From: Spirochaetales bacterium | GTDB lineage: Bacteria; Spirochaetota; Spirochaetia; DSM-27196; SKKC01 | Direction of reading: 5' to 3' | DNA: 9,297 nt | Assembly: GCA_007126865.1 (NCBI GenBank) | Contig: SLAN01000111.1 | Span: 1-9,297, forward strand | Shown here: positions 6,655-9,297 of the stretch, in pieces | Layout of the letters: the number at the start of each line of letters is the position of its first letter | Numbering within the stretch: the stretch's first letter is position 1 | The notes under the pieces: generated by a model | Told to the model about the DNA's origin: nothing | The model's input: the letters and a program-made list of their open reading frames with translations, nothing else | Database searches by the model: none | Position numbers and translations under genes: made by a program

Positions 6655-8133
6655 TCAGTGTTTACTGCGCGGGTCTACGGCGTCACGCACACCGTCGCCG
6701 AAGAACTGCCATGCCAATATGGCCAGGAAGATGAGGAACCCCGGCCACAGAATCCACGGGAAGTCGCGGACTACCCGGTAGTTTCGTGCGACACTCAGCA
6801 TATTTCCCCAGCTCGCCTGGGGTTCGGTGATTCCGAGCCCGAGCAGACTCAGCGCCGCCTCACCGAGGATGAACGACGGAATGAGCAGCGTGACCTGGAC
6901 AATCGAATACGAGAACGTATTCGGCAGCACGTGTTTGCGAATGATCTGCCAATGACTCAAGCCGATCGTACGGGCACTCATAACGTAATCCTGCGAGCGG
7001 ATTGCGAGGACCAGGCCGCGAATTATTCTCGCGAAACTCGCCCATGCAACCAGGGAGGTAATTGCGACGATCAGCATATAGATCTGCACCGAATCGAGTC
7101 CGGGCGGAAACGCCGCTCGCAGCGAGAGCAGCAGATAGAGTGCGGGAATAGCGATAATGACCTCACAAAGCCGCATGATAACGTTGTCGGTCTTTCCTCC
7201 GGCATATCCCGCGATTCCACCGAAAAAGAGTCCGAGCGCGAAAGTGAGCCCTGCGCCGATTAATCCGACTGTCATAGACACTCGTCCGCCGTGCAACAGC
7301 CGCGAGAACAGGTCGCGCCCGTTGCGATCGGCGCCGAACCAGAAAAAGCCGCTGGTGCGTGAGGTGAACAGACGAGTTCGTGCCTCGAACAGGCCGAGGA
7401 AGCTGTATGGAGTCCCCTGTTCGAAAAGACGAATGAAGTTCTTGTTGCCCTTCGCTAAGTGCAGCTTCCGCTCGAGCTCTCGCCCGTCGATCTCAACGGT
7501 GTCGATAACGAACGTTTCCACCACGTCCTGCTCGGGATTCGCTTCGAGCGCCCTGATCCGCTCTCGTAACCGGTCGATCGCTTCATGATCGTCAGGAAGG
7601 CGGAACTGCCGCGCCACGTTGGAGACGATCTCGTCCTCACGTACCTGCGGGTCGCTGCCGATAGCCGCCCAGTTGTACTGTCTGCGCCCCGGCTGCAGCG
7701 GAACGGTAACCGCTCGAATGCTGTGCTGCGGAATTACACGATACTGCCGGCGGGCGACATCGGTCTGCATATACTCATACGAGAACGGTCGGAACTCCCG
7801 GGATCCGTCCTCGTGGAAATAGAACCAGTTTATGCTGCTCGGTGGATGGAAGGGCTTGCGGCTGTTTGCCCATACCATATCGTACGGACTCAGGAAGTCG
7901 GCGAACAGAACAACGAAGTACAGAAAGAGAAGAATTGCCAGCCCGAGCCGGCCGAGCGTATGCTTCCGGAACCGGCGCACATATATCGTCCAGATCGACT
8001 CGCCATGGTCGTATCCCTGGATGTCCCACTGCTCGTCTGATACGGTCAGCGCTTCGAGGTCGGTCTCAGGATCGCTCGACGCTCCGAAGGGAACGCCGCC
8101 GGTGTTCGTGTTATCGTTCGTGTTATCCGACAT
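6655..8133 (-). CDS. oppC: Peptide-type ABC transporter permease, OppC/DppC family, with a long periplasmic loop
   Basis: This is one of the two membrane channel subunits. The 492 residues are far more than the roughly 300 usual for OppC. A polar cytoplasmic N-terminus (1-60) leads into the first membrane helix (about 63-81). Next comes a loop of about 180 residues (84-262) that should face the periplasm, then the family motif FGADRNGRDLFSR (266-278). Five more hydrophobic segments follow at about 288-310, 318-338, 350-372, 411-432 and 459-478. The loop includes HEDGSREFRPFSYEY, also seen in long-loop OppC relatives, plus a further charged helical stretch near 183-200. The ATPase-coupling EAA region is at 388-405 (RTIGLSHWQIIRKHVLPN). 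I start at the ATG 8131-8133, which overlaps the oppB stop as TGATG and has GAGGG 7 bases upstream. A TTG one codon earlier is less likely. Confidence 0.94.
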   Translation of the reverse strand: MSDNTNDNTNTGGVPFGASSDPETDLEALTVSDEQWDIQGYDHGESIWTIYVRRFRKHTLGRLGLAILLFLYFVVLFADFLSPYDMVWANSRKPFHPPSSINWFYFHEDGSREFRPFSYEYMQTDVARRQYRVIPQHSIRAVTVPLQPGRRQYNWAAIGSDPQVREDEIVSNVARQFRLPDDHEAIDRLRERIRALEANPEQDVVETFVIDTVEIDGRELERKLHLAKGNKNFIRLFEQGTPYSFLGLFEARTRLFTSRTSGFFWFGADRNGRDLFSRLLHGGRVSMTVGLIGAGLTFALGLFFGGIAGYAGGKTDNVIMRLCEVIIAIPALYLLLSLRAAFPPGLDSVQIYMLIVAITSLVAWASFARIIRGLVLAIRSQDYVMSARTIGLSHWQIIRKHVLPNTFSYSIVQVTLLIPSFILGEAALSLLGLGITEPQASWGNMLSVARNYRVVRDFPWILWPGFLIFLAILAWQFFGDGVRDAVDPRSKH

Positions 8134-9257
8134 CAACCTACCCTCACTCTCGGGTCAACAAGTGCAAGTGCAATATCGGCGAGAAGGTTTCCGATGACCA
8201 GCAGTCCGACGCCATAGATCAGACTGCCCACCACAAGATACAGATCCTGGCTGAGCAGCGCCTCCAGCAGCACGCTCCCGAGCCCGGGCCACGCCACAAC
8301 GATTTCCACGAGCGCTGCGCCGCTCATGACGTTCCCGAGCTGAAAACCGAGGATCGTGATCATGGGGTTAATGGCATTCCGCAGGGCGTGCATATAGACG
8401 ACCTTGTTCTCGGTCTGCCCCTTCGCACGCGCGGTTACGATGTACTGCTCGTTCATGATCTTGAGCATTTCGCCGCGCATAACCCTCGTCAGCGTGGCCA
8501 TGATGCTCGTGCCGATGACCACAACGGGAATAATCATATGTCGCGCAATATCGAAGAATTGCTGGGTAGCCGTCATGTGGCGGAACCCGCTGGAGGTCAT
8601 TCCGCCGAGCGGCAGCCAGTTCCCGGTCGATGAGACGAGATAGAGCAGGAGAAAGGCGAGAAAGAAGTTCGGAATCGCCAGCCCGACGAACGCAAAAATC
8701 GATACGAACTGATCCTTTACGTTGTACTGATTCGTTGCTGCGAACACTCCGGCGGGAATGCTCAGAATCCACGCGAATGCGAGCGAGGTGAGCGAAAGTA
8801 AGATCGTATTCGCTGCTCGCTGGCTGACAACGGCAAACACCGGGGCTCGATAGGTGCGAGAGAAGCCGAACTCACCCTGAACGGCGTTTATCACGTACTG
8901 GTAGAACTGCATGTACCACGGCTGGTCGAGCCGAAACTGCTCGCGAAAGCGATCGAGCTGCTCGGGGCGAATGTTGTCGCTGAGCTCCATCTGGGTGAAC
9001 ATGTCGCCCGGTGCGAGTTGAATGAGCGCAAACCCGATCGCGAGCACCGCGAGCAGAACCGGAATCGCCTGGACCAGGCGCCGGATGATGTACATGAGCA
9101 TCGACGGGCTGATCCACAGCAGCCGCACCATCCACATGAGCGCCTCGACCACGACGATGGAAAAGAACACTCCCGAGCCGCGCGACACGAGCACGACGAT
9201 CAGCACAAGGTCGACAGGTAGGGTAAAACGCCAGTTGAACTGCTTCAGAGGATTCAT
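8133..9257 (-). CDS. oppB: Peptide-type ABC transporter permease, OppB/DppB family, with an N-terminal extension
   Basis: This is the second membrane channel subunit. From residue 53 the 374-residue protein follows OppB: YIIRRLVQAIPVLL, first helix (62-80), LAPGD (81-85), a periplasmic loop, hydrophobic segments near 150-173, 185-209, 241-257, 299-316 and 341-365, the EAA region (272-298, TARAKGQTENKVVYMHALRN), VAWPGLGSVLLEA and terminal DPRVRVG. Typical members begin near residue 53. Here 52 extra residues precede this, with two hydrophobic runs (15-24 and 29-49) that could form an extra helix or hairpin. The long start is preferred because GGAAGG (9266-9271) lies 8 bases before the ATG 9255-9257, while the internal ATG at 9099-9101 has no ribosome site. 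It is the first full gene of the block. Confidence 0.93.
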   Translation of the reverse strand: MNPLKQFNWRFTLPVDLVLIVVLVSRGSGVFFSIVVVEALMWMVRLLWISPSMLMYIIRRLVQAIPVLLAVLAIGFALIQLAPGDMFTQMELSDNIRPEQLDRFREQFRLDQPWYMQFYQYVINAVQGEFGFSRTYRAPVFAVVSQRAANTILLSLTSLAFAWILSIPAGVFAATNQYNVKDQFVSIFAFVGLAIPNFFLAFLLLYLVSSTGNWLPLGGMTSSGFRHMTATQQFFDIARHMIIPVVVIGTSIMATLTRVMRGEMLKIMNEQYIVTARAKGQTENKVVYMHALRNAINPMITILGFQLGNVMSGAALVEIVVAWPGLGSVLLEALLSQDLYLVVGSLIYGVGLLVIGNLLADIALALVDPRVRVG

Positions 9258-9265
9258 CGATGTGA

Positions 9266-9271
9266 CCTTCC
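9266..9271 (-). promoter_or_regulatory. Ribosome binding site of oppB
   Basis: GGAAGG on the minus strand lies 8 bases before the ATG at 9255-9257. It is a strong site, and it decides for the long form of OppB over an internal start 52 codons later. Confidence 0.6.
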
Positions 9272-9278
9272 AATCGCG

Positions 9279-9297
9279 TTAACGCTCCCACACGGCG
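9279..9297 (-). CDS. Possible C-terminal end of an upstream gene
   Basis: One minus-strand frame reads A-V-W-E-R followed by TAA (9279-9281), ending 21 bases before oppB. If real it would be the last five codons of an upstream gene; a substrate-binding protein is common in this position. Six codons cannot prove a gene, since any frame could show this by chance. Confidence 0.2.

Noticed and set aside
8134..8136. TTG start for oppC one codon upstream
   Set aside because: The adjacent ATG at 8131-8133 has a well-spaced GAGGG site and forms a TGATG overlap with the oppB stop.
9276..9285. Perfect 10-base palindrome GCGTTAACGC upstream of oppB
   Set aside because: It is too short and isolated to call an operator, and it overlaps the possible stop of an upstream gene. 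No second copy was seen.

Overview
The window carries one transcription direction only: every gene I can support lies on the minus strand, packed with small gaps or overlaps. Most of it (about 1350-9297) looks like the genome of a Gram-negative-type bacterium, and I lean to Spirochaetota. The main reason is the N-terminal part of a type I 3-dehydroquinate dehydratase at 1350-1664, which resembles spirochaete AroD as I remember it. This assignment is an inference.

Reading in the direction of transcription (high to low coordinates), the first block is a peptide-type (Opp/Dpp) ABC importer: permeases oppB (9257-8133) and oppC (8133-6655), then ATPases oppD (6573-5446) and oppF (5443-4292). The substrate-binding protein is not in the window. 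At most the last few codons of an upstream gene are visible at the edge. Several subunits carry extra segments: an N-terminal hydrophobic extension on OppB, a periplasmic loop of about 180 residues in OppC, a charged helical insertion in the OppF nucleotide-binding domain, and a basic tail on OppD.

Twelve bases after oppF comes a small two-helix membrane protein of unknown function (4279-3701). A 78-base gap with a possible promoter follows. Then comes a cyclic-di-GMP protein (3622-2135) with a coiled coil, a degenerate GGDEF domain and an apparently intact EAL phosphodiesterase domain. Its stop codon overlaps the start of a small exported protein (2138-1692) built from two similar halves.

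The last gene (1664-1, running off the window) is odd. It begins as AroD, but after about 105 residues, before the catalytic His and Lys, the reading frame passes into four tandem repeats resembling bacterial pre-peptidase C-terminal (PPC) domains. Base composition also changes, about 60% GC in 1-600 against about 54% in 2401-2700 by hand count. I read this as a recombination or assembly junction near 1320-1356 joining two unrelated genomes or loci. A real fusion gene cannot be excluded from sequence alone.

I see no RNA genes, CRISPR arrays, insertion sequences or convincing rho-independent terminators. No stretch longer than 300 bases lacks a gene.
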